Position numbers and translations under genes: made by a program
Source of the DNA: UBA7446 sp964014735
GTDB taxonomy: Bacteria; Bacteroidota; Bacteroidia; Flavobacteriales; Flavobacteriaceae
Length of the DNA stretch: 24,419 bases
Assembly (NCBI GenBank): GCA_964014735.1
Contig: CAXHBH010000023.1
Coordinates: 1 to 24,419 of the forward strand
Direction of reading: 5' to 3'
Notes under the pieces: generated by a model
What the model was told of the DNA's origin: nothing
What the model saw: the letters and a program-made list of their open reading frames with translations, nothing else
Database searches by the model: none
Part shown: one piece after another, positions 1 through 8,043 of the stretch
How the letters are laid out: each line of letters begins with the position of its first letter
How positions within the stretch are numbered: position 1 is the first letter of the stretch

Positions 1-43
1 TCAGTGAAGGTCTCGTGGGCTCGGAGATGTGTATAAGAGACAG
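1..43 (+). other. Illumina Nextera adapter left on the contig end (artefact)
   Basis: Bases 10-43 match the Nextera read-2 transposase adapter as I know it, and bases 25-43 are the 19-base Tn5 mosaic end AGATGTGTATAAGAGACAG. Bases 2-9 (cagtgaag), preceded by t, fit an eight-base i7 index following the P7 adapter; that part is inference. Translated in the frame of the next gene, the adapter yields the peptide MCIRDS, a familiar contaminant at protein N-termini. This stretch is not genomic DNA and should be trimmed. True genomic sequence starts at base 44. Confidence 0.97.
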
Positions 44-800
44 CTTAATATCTTTATTTGTTGTCAGTATTTCATATGCACAGCTTAAGTCGTTAAAAGC
101 TAACGGTTTTACTGGGCCTGGTTGTACTGCAGGAGGTAAAACAACCGTAAGCTATCCAACATATTTTACAGGTGCTACTGGTGGGTATGCTGGTTCATCT
201 AACACCTCTAATTGGGAATTAAATATAAATTTAGAGACACTTCCAAAGAATTGGATACAAGCTGAGATAATATTTGAAAATAATATTCCTAATCCTACTA
301 GTATTGACGATATGTTATCAATTTCTTCAAATGACTTTACGCTCACGGCTTACGCTCACAATGCAACCGACAATACATTGAGTGGTTGTAATTTTGCTGG
401 TGGACAAGTTAACAAAATTCGTTTTAATCTTGAATACAAAGGAACTTACGTCAATGGTACAGATGTAGAACTAAATATCACGACGCAAGACCCTGTAAGT
501 GGTGCAAATGAAACAATAAATGTGACTGTTTCTCCGAATGTTTCTACAGCTTCTATTGATAAGTTAAAAAAATACGATTTTAGTTTTGGTCCTAATCCAA
601 CAGAACATTCTATTTATTTATCAGCGGCTAAAAGTATTGGCAATGTCGAAGTTTTTAATTTAGTAGGGCAAAAGTTTTTAAGTACAGATATGCGTGATAC
701 AAAAGGAACTCTTGATATTTCAAATCTTTTAAAAGGTGTTTACATTATGAATGTTACTATTAATGAAAATATAGGAACTTATAAAATCATAAAAGAATAA
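44..800 (+). CDS. 5'-truncated secreted protein with T9SS type A sorting domain
   Basis: About 251 native residues are visible; the start codon is lost because the contig begins in an adapter. The first native residues (LISLFVVSISYAQ) look like the end of a Sec signal peptide with cleavage after Ala, so probably only about 5-10 residues are missing. The middle is Gly, Thr, Ser and Asn rich and looks like an all-beta secreted domain with two Cys; I do not recognise its family, and a carbohydrate-binding or adhesin-like role is only a guess. The last 75 or so residues form a T9SS type A sorting domain, with the GPNPTEHSIYL start, the VFNLVGQK core and the LLKGVYIMNV to KIIKE end. The protein should therefore be exported across the outer membrane by the type IX system. 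A good terminator follows directly, so the next gene is probably transcribed separately or only by read-through. Confidence 0.85.
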
Positions 801-825
801 AGTTTATCAACATTAAATTTTTAAG

Positions 826-864
826 ACTTGGGGGAAACTGGTCTTTTCCCTAAGTTTTTTTTTT
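826..864 (+). terminator. Rho-independent terminator
   Basis: Bases 826-837 (acttgggggaaa) pair with 844-855 (ttttccctaagt) over 12 positions including two G-T wobbles, closing a six-base loop. The stem runs straight into a T-tract ending at 864. It lies 25 bases after the stop of the truncated secreted protein and 20 bases before the next gene, so it should end transcription of the first gene. Confidence 0.88.
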
Positions 865-883
865 AAATTAAAATCAAAAGGGT

Positions 884-3019
884 GTGAAAAATATTATGTT
901 TTTGTTTTTCTTGTTATTTGTAACAATTAAAATACATTCTCAAACATTCTATGTTTCACTTCAGGGAAACGATTTAAATCCCGGGACAGAATCACTACCT
1001 TTTCTAACTATAAACAATGCAATAAACGCTATGGGAGCTTCTGGCGGAACTTGTATTATCAGAGAGGGTTATTATCATGAAAGAGTTCTTTTAGAAAACA
1101 GAGACAATATCATTATTAAAGCTTTTCCAAACGAAAAAGTGATCATCAACGGCACCAAGTCAATTGAAACATCTTGGACTCAAAATGCTGGTAATCCAAA
1201 TATTTATGAAACTACATTGACAGAGGAGATATGGCAATTATTTATTGATGATGAGCAGCAAGTTATGGCACGTTGGCCAAATGCACAGTTTCATGATGAT
1301 ACTATTTTTGACCAAGCATACTGGTCACCAGGTGATGCTAGTGCAGGTTCTAATGGTATAATGGTAGACTCTGGAAACTTAGCAACTAGTGGTTTGAATG
1401 TTCAAGGTGCTTTGGCAATAGCCAATGTAGGGTCATGGAAAACCTGGACAATTAAAGTGTTATCACATACGACAGGTAATAATACATTCACTTATGAAAC
1501 TGCAGAAAGTTACAAGAGCAAACATCATTATTATTTTTTGGAAGGGAAGATAGATTTTTTAAATACGCAAAATGAATGGTTCTATGACTCTTCAACAAAA
1601 AAGTTGTCGGTTTGGGGAAATCCCTCTGGGAAAAAGATTCAAGGTAAGGTACAATCCTATGCTTTTGAAATGAATAATTGTTCAAATATCAAAATAGAAA
1701 ACTTAAATTTTTTCGCAACCACAGTTAAAGCATCCCGATCTTCGGAAATTGAATTAAACAATTGTTTGTTTTCTTATCCTAGTTGTTCTAAAAGAATGTT
1801 AGGAGAAAAAAGTACACCATTTACTACTGAATTAACAGGGAATAATAAAAACAGTATCACGGGGTTCAAAATATACCAATGCTTGTTTGAGCATACTGAC
1901 GGAGATGCATTTTATATGAATGGAAAAAACAATGTAGTTGAAGATTGTTATTTTCATCATATAGACTATACAGTTTCCTCTTTAAGAAACTTGATGACAA
2001 CTATGGTGAACAATGGTGATAATGGATCTTTCACACGAAATACGGTACATACAACAGGAGCTTCATCTACAGTACATTTTGTTGGTTCACCGGAAATATC
2101 TTACAATAATATTTACAATACTGGGTCTTTACAAAGTGATGGCTCTATTGTACAGATGACAAGAGAGTCAGTTGATGGCTCTAAAGTACACCATAATTGG
2201 TTTCACGATTCTCCTAAATCTGGAACTCGTTATGATGCACCAGTTAGCGATCCAGAACTGGCAGGAAAAAATGGATTAATTCACCATAACGTGATGTGGA
2301 ACTTAAGTAAAGCGTTAATGATAAAAGGTGACGAACAAGAAATTTATAACAACACTTGTTTTGATAATAGCACTAATGACATTAGCGTGATGTATGAGGT
2401 TTATGCAGATCCTCCGGGTGGGAGTTCTAACGGATTGACAATTACAAAAAATAATGCAGCAGATAAAATTTCAGGTCATCGTAAAAATCCGCAAACAGTA
2501 CCTGGTGCTGTAAGCTATAATACATATTCAACAACTACTACTGATTATGGAATCAAGTCTTTATTAAAAGATCCAGATAATTACGATTTCACACCGAAAT
2601 CTACATCAACACAATTAATTGATGCTGGAACAATTATTGCCGGAATTAATGATGGATTTTCTGGTAGTGCACCAGATATTGGAGCCTATGAAATCGGAGA
2701 TACATGGACTGCAGGAACTACTTGGAGACCAGATTTTTACCCGTGGTCATTTTTGTCTTTAGGGACTATGGAAAATAATCAGGAAATAGAAATAAAAGTA
2801 TTTCCAAATCCTGTAGATAATCAGGTACTTAATATTTCGATTCCTAAAGAACTAGGTGACTCTTCACTCACAGCTTTTAATATTAGAGGTCAGAAAGTAT
2901 TGGAATTTCTTCGTATACCAAATTCAATAAACGTTTCCTCATTGAATGAAGGCTTATATTTTTTTTTCTTTTCAAAAGAAGAAGGGGTGAATATTTCAAA
3001 AAAAATAATCGTAAATTAA
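884..3019 (+). CDS. Secreted right-handed beta-helix protein (possible GH141-like or lyase fold) with T9SS sorting domain
   Basis: The protein has 711 residues. I chose the GTG start at 884 because it gives the common flavobacterial MKN start and a full signal peptide ending near HSQ; ATG at 896 is the alternative. After cleavage comes FYVSLQGNDLNPGT, the usual N-terminal strand of DUF1565/GH141-type parallel beta-helix proteins, then Asn- and Gly-rich coils to about residue 610 (for example DGDAFYMNGKNNVVEDCYFHH). The motif ARWPN, with Arg at residue 130, is shared with the - strand beta-helix protein at 21142-23628. The last 75 or so residues are a T9SS type A sorting domain (VFPNPVDNQ, FNIRGQKV, LNEGLYF, KKIIVN), so it acts outside the cell or at the surface. 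Polysaccharide lyase and glycosidase are both possible for this fold; I could not identify a catalytic triad. A nine-T tract at 2959-2967 lies within the sorting domain. Confidence 0.82.
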   Translation: MKNIMFLFFLLFVTIKIHSQTFYVSLQGNDLNPGTESLPFLTINNAINAMGASGGTCIIREGYYHERVLLENRDNIIIKAFPNEKVIINGTKSIETSWTQNAGNPNIYETTLTEEIWQLFIDDEQQVMARWPNAQFHDDTIFDQAYWSPGDASAGSNGIMVDSGNLATSGLNVQGALAIANVGSWKTWTIKVLSHTTGNNTFTYETAESYKSKHHYYFLEGKIDFLNTQNEWFYDSSTKKLSVWGNPSGKKIQGKVQSYAFEMNNCSNIKIENLNFFATTVKASRSSEIELNNCLFSYPSCSKRMLGEKSTPFTTELTGNNKNSITGFKIYQCLFEHTDGDAFYMNGKNNVVEDCYFHHIDYTVSSLRNLMTTMVNNGDNGSFTRNTVHTTGASSTVHFVGSPEISYNNIYNTGSLQSDGSIVQMTRESVDGSKVHHNWFHDSPKSGTRYDAPVSDPELAGKNGLIHHNVMWNLSKALMIKGDEQEIYNNTCFDNSTNDISVMYEVYADPPGGSSNGLTITKNNAADKISGHRKNPQTVPGAVSYNTYSTTTTDYGIKSLLKDPDNYDFTPKSTSTQLIDAGTIIAGINDGFSGSAPDIGAYEIGDTWTAGTTWRPDFYPWSFLSLGTMENNQEIEIKVFPNPVDNQVLNISIPKELGDSSLTAFNIRGQKVLEFLRIPNSINVSSLNEGLYFFFFSKEEGVNISKKIIVN

Positions 3020-3021
3020 AA

Positions 3022-3043
3022 TAGAATTTTAATCAAAATTCTA
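3022..3043 (+). terminator. Possible weak transcription-end hairpin
   Basis: A perfect nine-base inverted repeat (tagaatttt, loop aatc, aaaattcta) starts three bases after the stop of the beta-helix gene. The stem is AT-rich and no T-tract follows on the + strand, so it may protect the 3' end or terminate weakly rather than act as a classic terminator. Confidence 0.35.
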
Positions 3044-3377
3044 CAATAATTGACCAAGTTGCTAGCTCTTATTGTCGCAGCTCATTTAGTCTCATTTCAA
3101 ACCAAAAGTCAGATTAAAAGGAAGTGTAATACCTCAGCTTTAGGAGCTATTCATTTAATAAAAGGTCTCTAAGTTGTGACTTTAAAGTATGCTAGATAGT
3201 ATATTTTTGTGCCTACTTTGAAAGAGTTTCGTAGCAAAGACATAAGTAATAGAGGATTATATATTGAGGTTAAAAGCATCAGTCTTACTAAGAGAAAATA
3301 GAATTCCTGAAATGAATATAGTATATTTAAATTGTTTAGAAATTATATTATTTATAGTATAGTTTAAAAAATGAACT
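3044..3377. other. Intergenic region, no intact gene
   Basis: I see no convincing gene here. One + frame from 3050 to about 3298 reads as fairly protein-like with only two internal stops (at 3170 and 3206), including a 40-codon open stretch (LTKLLALIVAAHLVSFQT at its start), so it may be the relic of a decayed gene. No strong promoter pair was found; TATTTTTG at 3202-3209 fits the Bacteroidota -7 consensus TAnnTTTG, but no -33 element lies at the right distance. The promoter of the downstream regulator should be somewhere here. Confidence 0.5.
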
Positions 3378-6300
3378 ATGGGTTTACAGATTTATAAAAA
3401 AATAATATTCTTAAATGTAATAATTGGTTTAAGTTCATTTACCATGGGTAATGGGTTGTTTGCACAACAACAAATACAAATCAACCCCATAAATTTTGAC
3501 CATGTAACAAATAGCGAAGGATTAATGCACAACTCTATTAATCCAATTTATCAAGATTCCCGTGGATATATGTGGTTGGGAACTGTCAATGGACTTTATA
3601 AGTACGGTGGCTCTAAATATAAAATTTACAATAATGAACTTGGAAATCAATACTCGATAATTGGGAACAGAATAACTGCAATAATAGAAGATAGTGAGGG
3701 AATGTTGTGGATTGGTACTTCAAGTGGTCTTTGTAGGTATAATAGAGATACTGATACTTTCAGTAGGGAGCTAACTAATGCCCAAAGCAATTCAAGCTTT
3801 ATCTTCAAACACAATGTGAACACTATATTTGAAGACGACTCAAAAACACTTTGGGTTGGAACTTCTGATGGTTTGCATCGATTTGATAGGAGCTCAAACG
3901 GATTTACATTAAGCGTATATCGTGCAGATAGCAATGGAGTTGGTCTTAGCAACAATTATGTAACTCAGATTCTTCAAGATGATTTAGGATTATTGATTGG
4001 CACAAGAAAAGGATTAAACAGAATACCTTTTAAGGACGGCTCTGAGTTGGAAATAAAAAAAATACTTCATAATGACCTTGTAGACTTATTTGTATCAAGT
4101 ATGATTATCGATTTTAATTCAACTGTATGGATAGGGACTAATACGGGGCTTCATAAAATAGTATACTCAAGTGGAAATAATTTTGAAGTTTCTAAAAATG
4201 TTCTCGAAACAATTGATAATAGTTTGTCTAGTGTGAGTATCAATTCTCTTTTACCATATGATAAATCTAACATTTGGATAGGAACAAAAAAATTAGGCCT
4301 AATAAATTTAAATCTTGTAAATAATAAAGCTAGATTTTTTCAACACGATATAGTAGATGCACAAAGCCTAAAGAGTAACGAAATAAATGTCATTTCGAAA
4401 GATAATTCAGGCCTAATATGGATTGGAACAGCGAGGGGTGGAGTTAGTAAACTGGATATGCAAAGGAATAGAATTGAACATATTAAAAACCACGTTATTG
4501 ACCCTTTGAGCCTTAGCGGTAACGTAGTTAATAGCATTTATGAAGACTCTCAAAAAAATATATGGATTGGTACTTTTGGTAATGGTTTAAATGTTTTTAC
4601 TGATCAACAAAAAGACAACAGCGTTACTCGTATTGACAGCAGGCTTGTTGGCAGCGATAATGTTCGTGCAATTTGTGAAGATAACTATGGCAATATTTGG
4701 TTAGGAACTATGTCAAACGGGATTACCCAAATTAAGTTTTTTAATGGAAAAATTGTAAAAGCCGCTCGATTTACAAAAGAAAATACCAATAATATTTTAG
4801 AATCAAATAAGCTGCATCTTATGTATAAAGATGTAAGCGGGGACATATGGATTGGTGGAGACTCAAATCTTGGTTTACTTAGACTTAAACCTAACAAAGA
4901 GTTCGGAGAGCTGCCCCTAATTAGTCAATACAAAAGAATCCAAGGAAATACTAATAGCTTAACAGAAAATCACGTTTCAGCCATATATGAAGACTCTAAG
5001 GGCATTCTGTGGGTTGGCACTAGAAACAACGGTTTGGTTAAAATATTACGGGACGTGAATAACAATCCAATTGATTATATAAGAATTAGAGGAAGAGAAA
5101 ACAATCCATCAGGCTTAAACAATAATCAGATCTTTGCTATTCATGAGGATATCGATAGTAACCTTTGGATAGCAACCTTTGGTGGTGGATTAAACAAAAT
5201 TCCTAAAGAACAAAAAAATAAGAGGTTTCCTGAAATAATTAAGTTCAAAAAAGAACAAGGTTTACCTAGTAATGAAATATACGGAATTTTGGAAGGTAAT
5301 AATAATGACCTATGGATTAGTACCAATAATGGAATTTCAAATTATGACATAACAGAAGACAAGTTTTCAAATTTAGGAACAAGTGATGGTTTACAGGCTC
5401 TTAATTTTAGAAAGAATGCTTTTTTTAAAGCACAAGATGGCACAATGTATTTTGGAGGTATAAATGGTTTTAACAAATTTAATCCAGATGGTTTTCAAAA
5501 AAATACCACACCTCCAAAAATAGAAATAGTTGGCTTTAAAGTATTTAACAAAGATGTTGAAATTAATGAAGAAATACTTGGAAAGGCAATTTTAGAAAAG
5601 GAAATCTCTGAAACCGATTTTATAGTTTTAAAAAATTCACATAATTCCTTTTCGTTCGAGTTTTCTGCTATGCATTTTTCATCTCCACAACAAAACCAAT
5701 ACAAGTATATGTTGGAAGGTTTTAATGAAGATTGGATTGAGAAGGACTATGACAGGCGATTTGCGAACTTTTCAAATCTTGACCCTGGAGATTATGTATT
5801 TAAGGTGATGGCTTCAAATAATTATGGTTTCTGGAACGAAACTCCAAAAGAATTGCGTATAAAAATTTTACCACCTTTTTGGAAGGCTTGGTGGGCATAT
5901 TTGATGTATATTATATTCTTTGTCTTTTTGATGTGGCTATTTAGACGCTACATTTTAATAAGCGTTGACTATAATAACAAACTTAAAATCGAAAAATTTG
6001 AAAAAAGAAAGTTAAGAGAAATAAACAAAATGAAATTGGAATTCTTCACCAATATTTCCCATGAATTTAAAACGCCATTAACCTTAATTTTAGGACCACT
6101 ACAAAATTTGCTTGAAATTAAAACAACAGATTTAAAAACTAAAGAATCGTTGTTGATTATGGATAGAAATGCAAAGCACTTATACAGACTCGTCAATCAA
6201 TTAATGGACTTTAGAAAAGCAGAGTCAAAAAAATTAAAAGTAAATGCTGTATTTGGTGATATTGTTGATTTTTGTGAAAATATAGTGTCTTCATTTCATG

Positions 6301-7646
6301 TTTTAGCTAATAAAAAGCGCTTAGATATTAGCTTTAAGTCGCAAGTGTCAGAACTCATAGCCTATTTTGACCACGACCTCATGGAAAAAATAATGAACAA
6401 TATTTTATCTAATGCTGTGAAATTTACACCTGATAATGGCAGAATAAGGGTTTCTTTAACAGTGTTAAAACCTAGAAGACGGATGAGCGGAAGACCAGGA
6501 CAACAGAATCCAGAATTTCAAATTATAGTTGAAGATTCAGGAATAGGAATTCCAAAAGGTAAAACCTCTAAAATATTTGGAAGATTTTATCAAGTTGATG
6601 ATGCAAATAATGTTAGTTATACAGGTTCTGGAGTTGGGCTTGCATTAACAAAAAAACTAGTCGTTTTGCTTGATGGCAGCATAGATGTTACAAGTGGAGA
6701 AAATAAAGGGAGCAGGTTTGTAATGAGTTTTCCTCTGATTGTTGATTCGCCATCGATTGATGGAAAAATAGAAAATATTTTGTTAGAAGAGGGTATAAGT
6801 GAATTTAAACGTAATATCTCAGATAATTCTGTAAGCAAAGATTCAGAACTTGAATCTGAAGAGAAATTACCACTAATGCTTATTGTTGAAGATAATTCTG
6901 ACATGCAACGATTTCTCAAGGCTTCATTCGAGGGTCAATATAGAATAATACAGGCTTTTAATGGAAAGCAAGGGTTAAAGAAAGCATTAGATAATATTCC
7001 AAATATTATAATAAGTGATGTTATGATGCCTGAAATGGATGGAATAGAATTTTGTAATAAGATAAAAAACAATGACATTACAAATCATGTCCCCATTATT
7101 ATGTTAACGGCAAAAGGTTCTGTTGAGAGTAAACTAAAAGGGCTTGAAGTTGGTGCTGACTCGTATATTCCAAAACCTTTTGATATGAGAATATTAGAAA
7201 TTAAGGTTAAGAAACTTTTAGAGGATCGCGATATTTTAAGAGAGAAATTTAGATTAAAGGGGATTACTCAGGATTCAAAGAAAATAGGTATAAATAACAC
7301 ACACAAAACGTTCTTGGAAAAAGCCGAAAAAGTAATTGAGGAAAACCTAATGAACAATGAGTTTGGAGTTGAAGATTTGGCTTTAGCACTATCATTTAGT
7401 AGAATGCAATTGTATAGAAAGTTTAAATCAATATTTGGTTCATCTGCTAACGAGTTTATTAGAAACTATAGAATAAAAAAAGCAGCACATCTTCTAATAG
7501 AAACTGATTTAAATGTTTCAGAAATTCTCTATGATGTTGGATTTACTAATCGCTCATATTTCTCAAAATGTTTTAAACAGAGCTTTGATATGTCTCCCAA
7601 AGAATATGCAAAAAAATATAGAGTAAATCTTAAATTCCAAAGCTGA
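3378..7646 (+). CDS. Hybrid two-component system sensor kinase/AraC-type regulator (HTCS) of the PUL
   Basis: This 1422-residue protein fuses a full two-component pathway. A signal peptide ending near LFAQ leads into a periplasmic sensor with 14 recognisable reg_prop blade motifs (W-[IVL]-G-T-x-x-G-L type, residues about 50-700), which fits two seven-bladed propellers. A Y_Y_Y domain follows (about 750-833), then one membrane segment (about 838-860). The kinase has an H-box SHEFKTPL with His895, N-box NNILSNAVKF, and G boxes DSGIGIP and GSGVGLAL. A receiver domain carries VEDN, phospho-acceptor Asp1214 in ISDVMMPEMDG, and Lys in PKPF. An AraC-type helix-turn-helix domain ends the protein (about 1320-1415). 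ATG 3378 is used because the ATG at 3371 meets a stop after eight codons. All signature residues are intact. In this family the propellers bind an oligosaccharide and the AraC domain activates the adjacent susCD operon; that role here is inferred from position. It could also control the convergent - strand operon. Confidence 0.97.
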   Translation: MGLQIYKKIIFLNVIIGLSSFTMGNGLFAQQQIQINPINFDHVTNSEGLMHNSINPIYQDSRGYMWLGTVNGLYKYGGSKYKIYNNELGNQYSIIGNRITAIIEDSEGMLWIGTSSGLCRYNRDTDTFSRELTNAQSNSSFIFKHNVNTIFEDDSKTLWVGTSDGLHRFDRSSNGFTLSVYRADSNGVGLSNNYVTQILQDDLGLLIGTRKGLNRIPFKDGSELEIKKILHNDLVDLFVSSMIIDFNSTVWIGTNTGLHKIVYSSGNNFEVSKNVLETIDNSLSSVSINSLLPYDKSNIWIGTKKLGLINLNLVNNKARFFQHDIVDAQSLKSNEINVISKDNSGLIWIGTARGGVSKLDMQRNRIEHIKNHVIDPLSLSGNVVNSIYEDSQKNIWIGTFGNGLNVFTDQQKDNSVTRIDSRLVGSDNVRAICEDNYGNIWLGTMSNGITQIKFFNGKIVKAARFTKENTNNILESNKLHLMYKDVSGDIWIGGDSNLGLLRLKPNKEFGELPLISQYKRIQGNTNSLTENHVSAIYEDSKGILWVGTRNNGLVKILRDVNNNPIDYIRIRGRENNPSGLNNNQIFAIHEDIDSNLWIATFGGGLNKIPKEQKNKRFPEIIKFKKEQGLPSNEIYGILEGNNNDLWISTNNGISNYDITEDKFSNLGTSDGLQALNFRKNAFFKAQDGTMYFGGINGFNKFNPDGFQKNTTPPKIEIVGFKVFNKDVEINEEILGKAILEKEISETDFIVLKNSHNSFSFEFSAMHFSSPQQNQYKYMLEGFNEDWIEKDYDRRFANFSNLDPGDYVFKVMASNNYGFWNETPKELRIKILPPFWKAWWAYLMYIIFFVFLMWLFRRYILISVDYNNKLKIEKFEKRKLREINKMKLEFFTNISHEFKTPLTLILGPLQNLLEIKTTDLKTKESLLIMDRNAKHLYRLVNQLMDFRKAESKKLKVNAVFGDIVDFCENIVSSFHVLANKKRLDISFKSQVSELIAYFDHDLMEKIMNNILSNAVKFTPDNGRIRVSLTVLKPRRRMSGRPGQQNPEFQIIVEDSGIGIPKGKTSKIFGRFYQVDDANNVSYTGSGVGLALTKKLVVLLDGSIDVTSGENKGSRFVMSFPLIVDSPSIDGKIENILLEEGISEFKRNISDNSVSKDSELESEEKLPLMLIVEDNSDMQRFLKASFEGQYRIIQAFNGKQGLKKALDNIPNIIISDVMMPEMDGIEFCNKIKNNDITNHVPIIMLTAKGSVESKLKGLEVGADSYIPKPFDMRILEIKVKKLLEDRDILREKFRLKGITQDSKKIGINNTHKTFLEKAEKVIEENLMNNEFGVEDLALALSFSRMQLYRKFKSIFGSSANEFIRNYRIKKAAHLLIETDLNVSEILYDVGFTNRSYFSKCFKQSFDMSPKEYAKKYRVNLKFQS

Positions 7647-8043
7647 AATTAAATACTGTTATTTTTTTTTATTCTATTAATTCAAAGATAAATTCATTGC
7701 ACATTGTAATTTATATTTGATATTTCTGTATTAAAATTATAATCATTTTAATTTTCAATGAAAGATTTTTATTACTATTTATGAGATTGGTGTGTAAATT
7801 GCAGAAACTATAATTAGATATTTATAGTCTAAATTATATCATTTCCGAAAAAAATCAAAAAACAATATTATTATATGATATTTTGGGATTTAGTCACAGA
7901 ACAGCTCATAACTTAACAGATTGCAAAAATTATATTAGTAAATGTGTCATTTATGTTATTAAGTATTGTAAAATCAATAGAATTTTAGCATTCAATAAAT
8001 ATTGTTGAGTAGTTTAAAATTAACTAATCATAACTTAGATCAT
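7647..8043 (+). promoter_or_regulatory. Leader region upstream of susC, probable control region
   Basis: This 397-base AT-rich gap separates the regulator from SusC and has no gene I can support. TATATTTG at 7712-7719 fits the Bacteroidota -7 consensus TAnnTTTG, but a -33 element is not at the normal spacing. Two similar segments, 7798-7817 (attgcagaaactataattag) and 7920-7938 (attgcaaaaattatattag), form an imperfect direct repeat with starts 122 bases apart. A weak AT hairpin overlaps the first copy (7809-7838). A regulator binding site here is inference from position. Confidence 0.4.

Noticed and set aside
15..44. GTG or ATG start of the first protein inside the first 44 bases
   Set aside because: These codons lie in the synthetic Nextera adapter; the native gene is truncated.
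3202..3209. TATTTTTG as a promoter -7 element
   Set aside because: It matches TAnnTTTG, but the nearest upstream TTG is about 25 bases away instead of 19-21, and such matches are common in AT-rich DNA.
4000..5400. Tandem DNA repeat in the regulator gene
   Set aside because: The recurring tggatt-ggaac pattern is the coding of reg_prop blade motifs, not a DNA-level repeat array or CRISPR.
8002..8043. TTG start extending SusC by 14 residues
   Set aside because: It places a polar stretch before the clear MKK signal peptide at ATG 8044, which is the normal start type for SusC.
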